64,000 bases of DNA from Chitinophagaceae bacterium (lineage in GTDB: Bacteria > Bacteroidota > Bacteroidia > Chitinophagales > Chitinophagaceae). The stretch is taken from positions 62,001 to 126,000 of the forward strand of contig CANGYR010000004.1 of NCBI GenBank assembly GCA_947458275.1. The letters are read 5' to 3'. Shown here one piece after another: positions 1 to 9,470 of the stretch. Numbering within the stretch: position 1 is the stretch's first letter; each line of letters begins with the position of its first letter. The position numbers and the translations under genes were made by a program. The notes under the pieces are model-generated. The model made no database searches. It was given only the letters and a program-made list of their open reading frames with translations, and had not been told where the DNA came from.

Positions 1-1
1 A

Positions 2-601
2 GACAACTATTCCTTTGAATTAAAGCATTATTACTTTACCCCGGTTACCGATTTTAATGACATTAAAAATATTACAGGAATCCCCCCTACTACTAAACAA
101 ATCAGGCTTGCAGGCCTGGTAATAGATGCGCAACACAGACTGACGAGAAATGGCAAGAAATTCGGCGTTATTCATCTGGAAGATTTCAGTGGAAATACGG
201 AAATAGCCTTCTGGAGCGATGACTATGTGAAATATGTAAATTACATCGAAAAGGGCAGAATTTTAATGCTGGAGGGTTCTTTTAAACAACGATACAATAG
301 CGAAAATTATGAATTTAAAATATCCAGGTTGCAATTGCTGGAGTCTGTGAAATCGTCTATGACCAAACAGCTCACCATCGAAGTTTCGCCCATATTTGTT
401 GATGAGGAACTAATCACCTTTTTTGATAAAAACGTCAAAGAAAATCCCGGGAAAACAGTGCTGAAGTTCAATATTATTGATACCTTAAGGGAAAGGAAAT
501 TAACCATGCAGCGTTATGAAAAAGGAATAACGATGAACGATGATCTGGCTGCTTATCTAAACACTAACAAAAATATAGAAGTCAGTATTCAATCGATTTA
601 A
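2..601 (+). CDS. dnaE: DNA polymerase III alpha subunit, C-terminal part (partial)
   Basis: The reading frame is open from the first bases of the window to a TAA stop at 599-601, so only the last 199 residues of a protein of normally more than 1,100 are visible. The visible part contains an OB-fold with the pattern seen near the C terminus of DnaE (IRLAGLVIDAQHR, a basic KKFG turn, then an acidic IHLEDFSGNTEIAFW strand), followed by a short C-terminal tail domain. In the family this OB-fold binds single-stranded template near the replicative polymerase active site. The palm and PHP domains lie upstream of the window. A single-domain OB protein is unlikely because there is no start codon in the visible upstream frame before residue 76. 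Confidence 0.88.
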   Translation, partial: DNYSFELKHYYFTPVTDFNDIKNITGIPPTTKQIRLAGLVIDAQHRLTRNGKKFGVIHLEDFSGNTEIAFWSDDYVKYVNYIEKGRILMLEGSFKQRYNSENYEFKISRLQLLESVKSSMTKQLTIEVSPIFVDEELITFFDKNVKENPGKTVLKFNIIDTLRERKLTMQRYEKGITMNDDLAAYLNTNKNIEVSIQSI

Positions 602-672
602 CTGACTTTTGTTAAATTGGCAGTGTTTTTAAATGTGGATATGTCATAACAGCACATTAACAAACTTGGACA

Positions 673-680
673 TAAATTTG
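673..680 (+). promoter_or_regulatory. Bacteroidetes-type -7 element upstream of trxA
   Basis: TAAATTTG matches TAnnTTTG, the -7 consensus of the Bacteroidetes primary sigma factor. It would give a leader of about 35 bases before the trxA ATG at 721. I see no TTTG at the expected -33 distance, so the call rests on the -7 element and its position in the dnaE-trxA gap. Confidence 0.5.
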
Positions 681-720
681 CAATACTCTTAAAACTTATA
701 ATCTCTTAAACTTTACAATT

Positions 721-1038
721 ATGGCATTAGAATTTACAGATGCAAACTTTAAATCTGAAGTGTTGGATTCAGATAAATTATCAGTAGTTGATTTTTGGGC
801 TGAGTGGTGCGGGCCCTGCCGTGCAATCGGTCCGGTTATTGAGGAGTTGTCAAAAGAATACGATGGCAAGGTTAAAATCGGCAAAGTAAACGTGGATCAC
901 AATCCTCAGATATCGATGAATTATGGAATCACCAGTATTCCTGCAATATTGTTTCTTAAAAATGGTGTTGTAGTAGATAAGCTGGTTGGCGCTCAACCTA
1001 AAGCTAACTTTGTAAAAAAGATTGAGGCTTTGAAATAA
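721..1038 (+). CDS. trxA: thioredoxin
   Basis: A complete 105-residue thioredoxin, the usual size for the family. The active site is W29-C30-G31-P32-C33 preceded by DFWAE, and the cis-proline is P74 in TSIPAILF; both are needed for dithiol-disulfide exchange with protein substrates. There is no signal peptide, so it is a cytoplasmic reductant recycled by thioredoxin reductase, which is not encoded here. It stands alone, with its own -7 element upstream and a strong hairpin terminator 28 bases after the stop. Confidence 0.97.
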   Translation: MALEFTDANFKSEVLDSDKLSVVDFWAEWCGPCRAIGPVIEELSKEYDGKVKIGKVNVDHNPQISMNYGITSIPAILFLKNGVVVDKLVGAQPKANFVKKIEALK

Positions 1039-1065
1039 TTTATCAATAATTATTTAAGCATGTAT

Positions 1066-1102
1066 AAAGGCTATCTTATAAAAGAGATAGCCTTTATTTT
1101 TT
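1066..1102 (+). terminator. intrinsic terminator after trxA
   Basis: An 11-bp perfect stem (AAAGGCTATCT at 1066-1076, AGATAGCCTTT at 1085-1095) with an 8-base loop is followed by ATTTTTTT. It ends trxA transcription and, because an A-run precedes the left arm, could also serve the convergent gene at 1102-1512. Confidence 0.85.
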
Positions 1103-1512
1103 TAATTATCAGATTTGATATCAATCTTAGGAAATACTGAACAGACCAATAATAAGAAAGATAAAGTCAGCACCAGGTACATCCCAGTTTTTGTTTCCAC
1201 CTCTCCTTCAAATAAAGAACCGGTAAAAATAATATAGGTGCGTATGCAATAGGCGAATAACAACCCTGACACAAAAAAATTAATCCTTTTGGCCCATATT
1301 TTGGGAATAATGAAAAAAATAAAAACAATCGAGGTCATAATAGTTATTACTATTCCCGCTCTGCCATAATAATTATTGGTTGAAAAACGAGAAACATGAT
1401 AGCCGGTGAAGGTTTCATTGATGGAATTATAATGTACCCATGGAAGAAAGCAAGCCAGTATCAAAGCAAAACAAATGACAATTCCGGAATAGTGACAGAT
1501 TTTTGAAAACAT
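1102..1512 (-). CDS. hypothetical four-helix membrane protein
   Basis: I do not recognise this 136-residue protein. Four hydrophobic segments are visible at about residues 8-26, 52-70, 78-97 and 110-128, separated by short polar loops; the first loop (28-51) is rich in Asn, Tyr and Ser. No enzymatic motif is seen. It lies between trxA (convergent) and tRNA-Cys, with no operon partner. The ATG at 1512 is the first in frame, and codon use is like that of the neighbours, so it is probably a real inner-membrane protein. Confidence 0.6.
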   Translation of the reverse strand: MFSKICHYSGIVICFALILACFLPWVHYNSINETFTGYHVSRFSTNNYYGRAGIVITIMTSIVFIFFIIPKIWAKRINFFVSGLLFAYCIRTYIIFTGSLFEGEVETKTGMYLVLTLSFLLLVCSVFPKIDIKSDN

Positions 1513-1566
1513 TTGTATGGGTTTATAAAAAATTTGCCCCGATTTTCACCGGGGCACTTGTTTGTG

Positions 1567-1638
1567 AGGTCCCTAGCGGATTCGAACCGCTGTAGAAGCT
1601 TTTGCAGAGCTTTGCCTGAGCCACTCGGCCAAAGGACC
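1567..1638 (-). tRNA. tRNA-Cys (anticodon GCA)
   Basis: On the minus strand a full cloverleaf of 72 bases can be drawn. The acceptor stem is GGTCCTT / AGGGACC with one G-T pair, the anticodon stem AAGCT/AGCTT closes the loop CTGCAAA, giving anticodon GCA, and the T arm is AGCGG-TTCGAAT-CCGCT. The discriminator base is U, as expected for cysteine tRNAs. CCA is not encoded. Confidence 0.96.
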
Positions 1639-1823
1639 ATATACTAAATTAAAAAATCATCAATTTAGTGTCACAAAATAAGGTATTTTTATTGATAATA
1701 TAAAATCCGGAAAGCATTAAATCAAATTTTAACTGTCTGTGAAATATTATTCGTTTTGGCAAATTGACTGATTATGAATATAAATTGCGGAATATTTCAA
1801 TAATTATCCAACCTTTTTACTGA

Positions 1824-2612
1824 ATGAAATTTAATTTTTATAAATACCAGGGTACAGGAAACGATTTTGTCATTTTGGACAATAGGGATCATTCTTACGA
1901 TTCAATAACCAATGAAATGGTAAACCTGATGTGTGACCGCAGATTTGGTATTGGTGCCGATGGACTTATGCTCATGAACAATAAAGACGGATTTGATTTC
2001 GAAATGATTTACTATAATTCTGACGGAAAACTGGGAACTATGTGTGGAAATGGCGGCAGATGCATGGTCCGGTTTGCTTATGATATGGGCATTCACAAAT
2101 ATACTTATCATTTCATGGCAACAGACGGAGCGCATCTGGCGGAGATAGATATGAATAACCAGATTCGGCTCAAAATGAAAGATGTAAATGAAGTGGATGA
2201 CCATGCAACTTTTGCTATTCTGAATACGGGCTCGCCGCATTTTGTAAAATTTGTAACAGATATATTAAATGTAGATGTAGCTATAACGGGAAGAGATATA
2301 CGCAACAGCAAACAATTCATTGATGATGGTATTAATGTTAACTTTGTTGAAACTACAGAAGATGATGCCATCTTTGTAAGAACTTATGAACGCGGTGTTG
2401 AAGATGAAACACTTAGTTGCGGAACCGGAGTTACGGCATGCGCTTTGATGTCGGCACACAACACAAGAGGCTTTAACAGAGTGAAAGTGAAAACACACGG
2501 AGGAAACCTTAGTGTCGAATTCAACAAGGACTCTGATACACAATTCAGCGATATTTGGCTCTGCGGACCAGCGAAATTTGTATTTAAAGGAGTATTTGAA
2601 ACTGAAGAATAA
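1824..2612 (+). CDS. dapF: diaminopimelate epimerase
   Basis: A 262-residue enzyme that interconverts LL- and meso-diaminopimelate, the last step before the peptidoglycan cross-linking residue and before lysine. The N-terminal signature KYQGTGNDFV is intact. Both catalytic cysteines are present, C74 in MCGNGGR and C199 in LSCGTGV, which act as the acid/base pair in this cofactor-independent racemase. The length is typical. corA follows 30 bases downstream on the same strand, so the two may share a transcript. Confidence 0.96.
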   Translation: MKFNFYKYQGTGNDFVILDNRDHSYDSITNEMVNLMCDRRFGIGADGLMLMNNKDGFDFEMIYYNSDGKLGTMCGNGGRCMVRFAYDMGIHKYTYHFMATDGAHLAEIDMNNQIRLKMKDVNEVDDHATFAILNTGSPHFVKFVTDILNVDVAITGRDIRNSKQFIDDGINVNFVETTEDDAIFVRTYERGVEDETLSCGTGVTACALMSAHNTRGFNRVKVKTHGGNLSVEFNKDSDTQFSDIWLCGPAKFVFKGVFETEE

Positions 2613-2642
2613 ACATTCAGTTTAATAAAAAATTATTACTCA

Positions 2643-3581
2643 ATGATTCAGTATTTTAAGATAGTTGAACAGAAAACAATCGCCATAGATAAACCCTCCA
2701 ACGGCACATGGGTAAATATTTTACCACCTCTAAAAAATGAGGAATTTAGTGAATTGAGCAACATACTTGACATCCCAATTGATTTTTTGAAAGACTCATT
2801 AGATATTGATGAGCGCAGCCGTTTTGAATCGGAAGACAATGTAAAACTGATTGTAATTAAAACGCCCACAGAAAACAATTCATTCAACGAAAGCGATGCG
2901 TTTTATATCACCATACCGATTTGTATCATCCTTACTAACGGTCAAATTGTAACGGTAAATTCTTTTGAAAACGAGGCAATCAAAAAATTCTTAAACAGCT
3001 TTCAAAATCGCCATCCAGATAAGAAAAACATGATGGTCTTGAAGATATTTGAGAAAATAACCACCAACTTTCAGGAATATCTTAAAGAAATCAATCAGCG
3101 CAGAAATGCACTGGAACAAAAGTTATATGATGCCAACAGAAATGAGGAATTGCTGCAACTGATGAGAATTCAGAAAAGTCTGGTTTATTTTGTTACTGCT
3201 TTACGCAGCAACGAATTGCTTATGATGAAACTCGCAAGGACAAATTTTTTGCATCTGGATGATGATGAAAAAGATTTTCTGGATGATTTGATCATAGAAA
3301 CCTCACAGGCGTTGGAAACTGCGAATACTTATACCAATATTTTAAGCAGCACACTGGATGCTTTTGCAAGCATTATCAGCAATAATCAAAATGAAGTGTT
3401 GAAAAGATTGACTACCCTAACTATCTTTCTAAGCATTCCGGTTCTTATAGCCAGTATATACGGCATGAATGTACCACTTCCCTTTCAGCACTCTCCTTTT
3501 GCATTTTGGATTCCGGTGATGATTTGCTTTTTGATTTTAGCTTTTGCATTGTATAACTACATAAGAAGAGTAAAAAAATAA
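2643..3581 (+). CDS. corA: CorA family magnesium/divalent cation transporter
   Basis: A 312-residue protein with a long acidic, helical cytoplasmic domain (to about residue 250) and two C-terminal membrane helices (about 254-273 and 286-305). The selectivity motif YGMN sits at 273-276, directly after the first helix, as in CorA pentamers that carry Mg2+ across the inner membrane. The exact substrate (Mg2+, Co2+ or another divalent ion) cannot be read from the sequence. The NUDIX gene starts 2 bases after the stop, which indicates co-transcription. Confidence 0.92.
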   Translation: MIQYFKIVEQKTIAIDKPSNGTWVNILPPLKNEEFSELSNILDIPIDFLKDSLDIDERSRFESEDNVKLIVIKTPTENNSFNESDAFYITIPICIILTNGQIVTVNSFENEAIKKFLNSFQNRHPDKKNMMVLKIFEKITTNFQEYLKEINQRRNALEQKLYDANRNEELLQLMRIQKSLVYFVTALRSNELLMMKLARTNFLHLDDDEKDFLDDLIIETSQALETANTYTNILSSTLDAFASIISNNQNEVLKRLTTLTIFLSIPVLIASIYGMNVPLPFQHSPFAFWIPVMICFLILAFALYNYIRRVKK

Positions 3582-3583
3582 TC

Positions 3584-4039
3584 ATGTTCAATGTAAGGGT
3601 TTACGGGATTTACATAAACGAGCATAAGCAGGTATTGGTGAGTGATGAAATAATCAAAGGAAAACATTACACAAAGTTTTGCGGTGGTGGATTGGAAATT
3701 GGAGAAGGCACAAGAGAATGTCTCAAAAGAGAATTTTTGGAAGAGATGAATATTGCTGTCGAAGTCGGAGCGCATATATACACAACAGATTTTTTTCAGC
3801 AAAGTGCATTCAACAAAGACCATCAGATTATTTCCATCTATTATTATGTGATCCCCTTAGAGCCGATAAATGCATCGGTGAGTAATTTGCCTGATTTCAA
3901 TATACTTTCAGGAAGAGAAAAACTTAACGGTGATGCTGAAACATTCAGAATGATAGAATGGCAAGAATTCTCTTCAGATGCTGTAACACTGCCGATTGAC
4001 AAAATAGTAGCAGACCTGATTAAAGAAACACACAAATAA
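3584..4039 (+). CDS. NUDIX hydrolase
   Basis: A 151-residue protein with a NUDIX box at residues 35-57: G35-x5-E41-x7-R49-E50-x2-E53-E54, ending MNI where the consensus has xGU, so the glycine is replaced by Asn56. The family hydrolyses nucleoside diphosphates linked to another moiety using the metal-binding REFLEE helix. The substrate cannot be named. It begins 2 bases after corA and probably ends that transcript, since the convergent RNase P RNA gene ends 6 bases beyond it. Confidence 0.88.
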   Translation: MFNVRVYGIYINEHKQVLVSDEIIKGKHYTKFCGGGLEIGEGTRECLKREFLEEMNIAVEVGAHIYTTDFFQQSAFNKDHQIISIYYYVIPLEPINASVSNLPDFNILSGREKLNGDAETFRMIEWQEFSSDAVTLPIDKIVADLIKETHK

Positions 4040-4044
4040 AAAAT

Positions 4045-4442
4045 CTATCAGTCATAAGCCGGATTCTGTAACCGAAATGTTCATTTCGGCGGCCATCATT
4101 TATCTGGCTGCGTCATTGCTGACACAATCTTGCTGCCTACCCTTCAACGCACCGGAAAACCGGATTCGGACGAGCCGCCCTCAAACGCTGATATACGTGG
4201 CATTACAGCACACAAGGTTTACCCGTATCAACTATTGCTAATCAATACCGTGAGCTCTTACCTCACATTTTCACCTTAACCGTTACCGTTATCACTAACG
4301 ATACTTAGGCAGTAATTTTCTGTGGCACTTTCTCTTTTATCAAAGAAATAAATCCATGATAAAGCCGGCCGTTAACCGGTGTGTTGCCCTTTGCTGTCCG
4401 GACTTTCCTTCCCGATTGAACGGAACGATAGCCGACTGATAG
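4045..4442 (-). ncRNA. rnpB: RNase P RNA (bacterial type A)
   Basis: On the minus strand the segment starts with CTATCAGTC and ends with the exact complement GACTGATAG, forming helix P1. Just inside lie the conserved core blocks GGAAAGTCCGGACA near the 5' end and CAGAATCCGGCTTA near the 3' end, both diagnostic of RNase P RNA. The length of about 398 nt fits the family. A run of T residues follows the 3' end on the minus strand and would terminate transcription. This is the catalytic RNA that matures tRNA 5' ends; it also fills the otherwise gene-free 4040-4557 gap. Confidence 0.95.
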
Positions 4443-4557
4443 ATAGTCAAAATTAATCTTATTTCCCGGATGTAAATACACTTCGTTGGCAGGATGACTA
4501 TAAATATTTAACTTACAGCAACTAAAAGATTATTTATTCATTAATAATCAACAGCAA

Positions 4558-5499
4558 ATGTTCAATATTTTTTTTTCATCTAAGAAACAGCAAATAGAAG
4601 AATCTAGCTTTTTAAAAGCCAGGAAGTTACTTGAACGAAAGCTTGAGTTAAAAGAATTAGCTATTGATATAATTTTGATAACTGCCGGAATTTTTTCAGC
4701 CGGTTTTGGATTGAAGGCATTTTTATTGCCTAATAATTTTATTGACGGCGGCGCCACCGGTATTTCACTGTTAATTTCTGAGTTATCCGGCATTAATTTA
4801 TCCCTGCTGCTGGTTTTAATCAACATCCCTTTTATAATTCTTGGCTATAATATCATTGGCAAACAATTCGCTATTAAGACAGGGCTTGCTATTATCGGGC
4901 TTTCCGTTTTCGTTGCATTCATTCCTTATCCTCAGGTAACCAGTGATAAACTACTCGTTGCTGTATTTGGTGGATTTTTCCTTGGATCCGGAATCGGCTT
5001 GGCAGTAAGAGGCGGCGCAGTGATTGATGGAACAGAAGTGCTTGCCATTGCCCTGAGTAAAAGAACCGGATTGACCATCGGAGATGTGATCCTCAGTATC
5101 AATGTAATTATCTTTTCTTTAGCAGCATGGCTTTTATCAATTGAAACAGCCATGTATGCTATGCTGACTTACCTGTCTGCATCTAAAACGGTAGATTTTA
5201 TAATTGAAGGTATAGAGGAATACATTGGCGTAACAATTATATCCACCAAGGCAGATAAAATCAGACAGATGATTACCTTGAAACTGGGTAGAGGTATTAC
5301 CGTTTATAAGGGAGAAAGGGGCTTTGGTAAAAGCGGCGAAAAAATGTATGACATGCAAATTATTTACACCATTATCACGCGTTTGGAAATCAGTAAAATT
5401 AAATTAGAAATAGAAAAAATCGACCCTAATGCCTTTGTTGTTATGAATAGCGTAAAGGATATGAAAGGTGGGATGATTAAAAAAAGAAGATTAAAATAA
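4558..5499 (+). CDS. YitT family membrane protein (DUF161 / DUF2179)
   Basis: A 313-residue protein. About residues 35-190 hold five or so hydrophobic segments with the YitT signature LLPNNFIDGGATGIS and the repeat-like GGAVIDGTEVLAI. The C-terminal 95 residues form a soluble DUF2179 domain (KLGRGITVYKGERGFG), which has a PII-like fold in relatives. The family is widespread, but its transported substrate is not established. nhaA starts 3 bases after the stop, so both membrane proteins are translated from one message. Confidence 0.87.
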   Translation: MFNIFFSSKKQQIEESSFLKARKLLERKLELKELAIDIILITAGIFSAGFGLKAFLLPNNFIDGGATGISLLISELSGINLSLLLVLINIPFIILGYNIIGKQFAIKTGLAIIGLSVFVAFIPYPQVTSDKLLVAVFGGFFLGSGIGLAVRGGAVIDGTEVLAIALSKRTGLTIGDVILSINVIIFSLAAWLLSIETAMYAMLTYLSASKTVDFIIEGIEEYIGVTIISTKADKIRQMITLKLGRGITVYKGERGFGKSGEKMYDMQIIYTIITRLEISKIKLEIEKIDPNAFVVMNSVKDMKGGMIKKRRLK

Positions 5500-5502
5500 T
5501 TA

Positions 5503-6666
5503 ATGAAGTTAAGTAGATTATTCAAGGATTTTTTCAACAGCGAAAAGACTGGAGGCATTATTCTTATTTGCTGCACTTGTTTGTCGATGATTCTGGCCAA
5601 TAGCCCTGCAGGTGAACATTATATTGCTTTCTGGGAAAATGAATCCATCAGTGGCCATTCATTAGGACACTGGGTGAATGATGGTCTGATGGCAATATTT
5701 TTTCTGCTGATTGGTCTTGAGTTAGAGAGAGAAGTATATGCAGGCGAACTATCCAATTTCAAAAATGCCCTGTTCCCTGTACTCTGCGCAATGGGAGGTG
5801 TAGTTGTTCCCGCCGGAATTTATTTTGCTTTTAATGCAGGAAGCCCAACGGTTGATGGTGCAGGAATACCGATGGCTACTGACATTGCTTTTGCAATAGG
5901 CATCCTGTCGATATTGGGAAATAAAGTACCGCCCTCATTGAAAGTATTTCTAACTGCTCTGGCGGTTATTGATGATCTGTGCGCTATCATTGTGATTGCC
6001 ATCTTCTATACCAACAGTATTTCATTTCTTTACCTTTCATTGTCATTAGGAATATTCATTGTTTTGCTGGTATTCAACAGAATGAAAATCCGTAATCTGA
6101 TACCGTATCTTATTGGCGGAGTTGGTATGTGGTATTTTATGTTGCATTCGGGCGTACATGCAACTTTATCCGGAGTACTGCTCGCTTTTGCTATACCTTT
6201 TGGTAATGGAGATGAAAAGTCTACTTCATACATACTGCAACATTTTTTACACAAACCGGTTGCATTTATCATCATTCCTTTATTTGCATTGGCAAATACG
6301 TGCATTGTCTTTAATCCCGGATGGCTTGAAGGGCTATATACAAATGAAAGCATCGGAATCATCGGAGGGCTTGCATTGGGCAAACCAATTGGCATTCTAT
6401 TATTTGGCGCAATAGCAGTATTTACAGGCATTTGCAGTCTACCTGCGGGATTAAAATGGAAACATATTGGAGGCGTTGGTTTTCTGGGAGGCATTGGCTT
6501 TACCATGAGCATTTTCATCACCTTGCTGGCATTTAATGATGAAGAGCACATCTCCATTGCAAAAATATCCATCATCTTTGCTTCACTGATTTCTGCTGTA
6601 TTGGGGTTGATTTTGTTGAATATGATTCTGAAAAAGCAAAATGCCGAATCAAATCAGATTGATTAG
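5503..6666 (+). CDS. nhaA: Na+/H+ antiporter NhaA
   Basis: A 387-residue, 12-helix secondary antiporter that exchanges cytoplasmic Na+ for external protons. The paired aspartates of the ion-binding site are D157-D158 in LAVIDDLCAI, and the unwound-helix segment ATDIAFAIG (T126, D127) is intact. The N-terminal WVNDGLMAIFFLLIGLE segment is also typical. The gene is coupled to the YitT gene upstream and converges on the Smr gene; a shared TTAG supplies both stop codons (TAG plus, TAA minus). Confidence 0.96.
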   Translation: MKLSRLFKDFFNSEKTGGIILICCTCLSMILANSPAGEHYIAFWENESISGHSLGHWVNDGLMAIFFLLIGLELEREVYAGELSNFKNALFPVLCAMGGVVVPAGIYFAFNAGSPTVDGAGIPMATDIAFAIGILSILGNKVPPSLKVFLTALAVIDDLCAIIVIAIFYTNSISFLYLSLSLGIFIVLLVFNRMKIRNLIPYLIGGVGMWYFMLHSGVHATLSGVLLAFAIPFGNGDEKSTSYILQHFLHKPVAFIIIPLFALANTCIVFNPGWLEGLYTNESIGIIGGLALGKPIGILLFGAIAVFTGICSLPAGLKWKHIGGVGFLGGIGFTMSIFITLLAFNDEEHISIAKISIIFASLISAVLGLILLNMILKKQNAESNQID

Positions 6667-7676
6667 TATTGAAAATAGATCTCCGTTGCACCGAATCCAT
6701 ACAATGGATGATATTCATTTGTAAATGATTTCACATTATTTTTTTGACGAAGTCTTTCATGTATAGCGTCTCGTAATTTTCCTTCTCCTAATCCGTGAAT
6801 GACAATCAGCTTGGGTTGACGGTGTAAAAGAGCGAGGTCAAAATATTTTTCAAAATGATTCAGCTGCAATGTAACTATCTCAAAATTAGACATACGACTC
6901 CAATTGTCAATCAGTTTTTCTATGTGAAGATCTATCACTGATTGCACTTCAGTTGTTTGTCGTCTTGGTTTAGAAGCATCATATATTTTATATCCGGCGT
7001 TGCTTAGTTTAGTTAATTCTACTTTGTGTTCCTCCTCCTTATCGGGATACTCAATGAACAGTTCATAAGAAAAAGATGGCAGATTGTTCATTCTTAACTC
7101 CTCCAACTTTTTAAACAGTTGTTTTCCTCTGAGCTTTACTGATCTCTCGTAAAATGGCGCTTTTTTCTTGTTTGGCTTGACCAATGAAAACTGAAAATCA
7201 AGCGAAGGAGAACTTCCGGCCTTGTCAAAAGGAATGTCATGCAAATAAAAATCAGTCAATGCTCTTATGGTGCCACTATGTTCAAAATCATTCTCCCCGG
7301 AAAAAGATAAAGTATAATTGAATTCATACTCCTCCTCATTTTGGTTAACAAGGTAAAGTTTCAGTTTCTCAATAATGTCATCATCAAAAACATCTTTTTG
7401 ATAAACAGGAAGAAGATTAATGTATACTCCTTCTCCGGATTTTAACTTTGTAAAGTTCTTTTCTGTTTTCAATTGATCAATGTAGGTCTTTTGTTGTACC
7501 TGTTGATTCTTTTTCGTAAACATTTTGAAATAAGGGAAGTCAATCTGATCCATATAGACAGGGTACTTCACACCTTTTACCTCAATCATTACCATTTTGT
7601 CATTGATGATTTCTACCACCACTCCGTCTTCTTCGGAATGCAACACAATGATTTTATCTCCAATTTCGTATTTCAC
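6663..7676 (-). CDS. DUF2027 / Smr domain protein
   Basis: A 337-residue protein. The N terminus is a small beta domain (YEIGDKIIVLHSEEDGVVVEI) and the middle a beta-rich region matching the Bacteroidetes-specific DUF2027 layout. The C-terminal 91 residues (247-337) are an Smr domain with the DLH motif (VIDLHIEKL) and the HGLGEGKLR motif starting at H294. Smr domains of the MutS2 type nick nucleic acids or cleave mRNA on stalled ribosomes, but no activity is known for this fusion. It sits 11 bases downstream of the amino-acid permease gene on the same strand. Confidence 0.84.
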   Translation of the reverse strand: MKYEIGDKIIVLHSEEDGVVVEIINDKMVMIEVKGVKYPVYMDQIDFPYFKMFTKKNQQVQQKTYIDQLKTEKNFTKLKSGEGVYINLLPVYQKDVFDDDIIEKLKLYLVNQNEEEYEFNYTLSFSGENDFEHSGTIRALTDFYLHDIPFDKAGSSPSLDFQFSLVKPNKKKAPFYERSVKLRGKQLFKKLEELRMNNLPSFSYELFIEYPDKEEEHKVELTKLSNAGYKIYDASKPRRQTTEVQSVIDLHIEKLIDNWSRMSNFEIVTLQLNHFEKYFDLALLHRQPKLIVIHGLGEGKLRDAIHERLRQKNNVKSFTNEYHPLYGFGATEIYFQY

Positions 7677-7687
7677 TTGGCAATTAA

Positions 7688-9403
7688 TTATTTTGTAGAA
7701 GTTGACAGTTTACTTTTTTTATAGCCGTAAAATAAATAAATAACAAGTCCAATTACAAGCCATGCAGCAAACCATATCCAGTTGGCAGCAGTCATTCCGG
7801 TGAGTAAATAAAGACATGTAACAAGCCCCATTACAGGAATCAAGGACCACTCTTTGATAAATGAACCGACTGACATCAAAATACATATAAACCAGAAAAT
7901 GATTGTTGAAATATTATAGGTGTAGTTTACATCACCGGCAGAAAAATTGAAAAGAGAAGAGAAATAATTATTGGAGAAGTATGTCAGCAATCCAATAGAA
8001 ACTATAATCATTAAAGGAAAAATGTACTTTGAAGATATAAACGGCAAATAAAAACCTCCTTGTCCTTTTGATTTTTTGGGGAGCAGTAATACCCCTCCGC
8101 AAACGAGTACAAATGCAAATAATGTAGCGATGCTGGTAAAATCAAGTACAAATGTTTTATCGGTAAAAAGAATGGGGATACCGACCACCAATCCGGTTAC
8201 GAGGGTAGAGAAAGAAGGCGTTTTATATTTCGGGTGGATTTCCTGAAACTTTTCGGGAAGCAAGCCATCTCTGCTCATGCTCATCCAGATTCTGGGTTGT
8301 CCCATTTGAAAAACGAGCAATACGCTGGTCATGGCTACCACAGCACAGATGGCTACAAGAAACTGCATCCAGCCAATATTCAAATTTTGTTTTTCAAAAA
8401 TAAAAGCCAAAGGGTCACCAATGCCGTCGAATTTTTTATAGTGTACCGCTCCCGTAAGAACAAGTGTTAGTAAAATATAAATGATAGTACATATAACCAG
8501 CGAAAATATCATTCCTCTGGGCAAATCTCTTTGCGGATTTTTACTCTCTTCCGCAAGAACGCTCACTGCATCAAAACCTATGTAAGCAAAGAAAACGCCT
8601 GCTACGGCAGCCATTACACCGCTGAAACCGTTAGGCATGAAAGATTTAACACCTTCATCATTTACAGGAGTCCAGTTTGAAAAAAGACCGTTTGATAAAA
8701 CAAAATATCCGCCGATGATGATAATGAGAAATACTACTCCCAATTTGAGATACACCATCAGGTTGCTGAAATTTCGGCTTTCTTTTACTCCCCTGTATAC
8801 CAGATAGGTAATGAGAAAATTAATGACCAATGCAGGTAAATCAAAAATAATTTTTAAATTACCTAATACCGGTGCGTTGTTCCATGCAGCAATCAACTCC
8901 TGATTAGTACCAGACGATTCAACAGCATGCTTGGCCTCCATATAACTCGTAATCAAATATTCAGGGAGATGAATATTCAGTTTGTCTAAAAATGAAGTAA
9001 AATAATCGCTCCAGCTGAAGGATACATAGATATTTCCGATTGAATACTCCATAATTAATGCCCAGCCAATTATCCAGGCAAGCAATTCACCAAAACTTGC
9101 ATAGGCATAGGTATAAGCACTACCGGCAACAGGTATCCGACTGGCAAAATCGGAATAACACAATGCAGTAAATCCGCATGCAATGCCTGTGATAATGAAT
9201 AAAACAATCACACCAGGACCTCCATTGAATATGGCGCCGCCTAAACTGCTGAAACTTCCTGCACCCAAAATAGCTGCTATCCCGAAAAATGTAAGGTCTT
9301 TCACCGTAAGCACTCTTTTCAATCCGCCGCCACCATGTGTATCGTCAGCTCCTTCCGCCACGATGGATGATATATTTTTTCTTCGAAAAAATGAATTACT
9401 CAT
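7688..9403 (-). CDS. APC superfamily amino-acid permease
   Basis: A 571-residue integral membrane protein with the LeuT-fold signature of the amino acid-polyamine-cation family: TFFGIAAILGAGSFSSLGG in the first helix and GVFFAYIGFDAVSVLAEE in the sixth. The layout with 12 core helices plus extra C-terminal helices resembles cationic amino-acid transporters (CAT/YfnA type). The insertion around residues 135-175 between helices is longer than usual. The substrate is not readable from the sequence. The polyprenyl synthase gene lies 67 bases downstream in the direction of transcription. Confidence 0.88.
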   Translation of the reverse strand: MSNSFFRRKNISSIVAEGADDTHGGGGLKRVLTVKDLTFFGIAAILGAGSFSSLGGAIFNGGPGVIVLFIITGIACGFTALCYSDFASRIPVAGSAYTYAYASFGELLAWIIGWALIMEYSIGNIYVSFSWSDYFTSFLDKLNIHLPEYLITSYMEAKHAVESSGTNQELIAAWNNAPVLGNLKIIFDLPALVINFLITYLVYRGVKESRNFSNLMVYLKLGVVFLIIIIGGYFVLSNGLFSNWTPVNDEGVKSFMPNGFSGVMAAVAGVFFAYIGFDAVSVLAEESKNPQRDLPRGMIFSLVICTIIYILLTLVLTGAVHYKKFDGIGDPLAFIFEKQNLNIGWMQFLVAICAVVAMTSVLLVFQMGQPRIWMSMSRDGLLPEKFQEIHPKYKTPSFSTLVTGLVVGIPILFTDKTFVLDFTSIATLFAFVLVCGGVLLLPKKSKGQGGFYLPFISSKYIFPLMIIVSIGLLTYFSNNYFSSLFNFSAGDVNYTYNISTIIFWFICILMSVGSFIKEWSLIPVMGLVTCLYLLTGMTAANWIWFAAWLVIGLVIYLFYGYKKSKLSTSTK

Positions 9404-9470
9404 GATTCGTTAAGTTGAGAACTGAAAATAAGGAATTAATGGCAATAAATGAATGGGTCATGCCTCAGGG

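Noticed and set aside
6030-6575. 181-codon minus-strand frame opposite nhaA
   Set aside because: Complete overlap with a well-supported transporter gene; Met/Pro-rich composition typical of antisense shadows.
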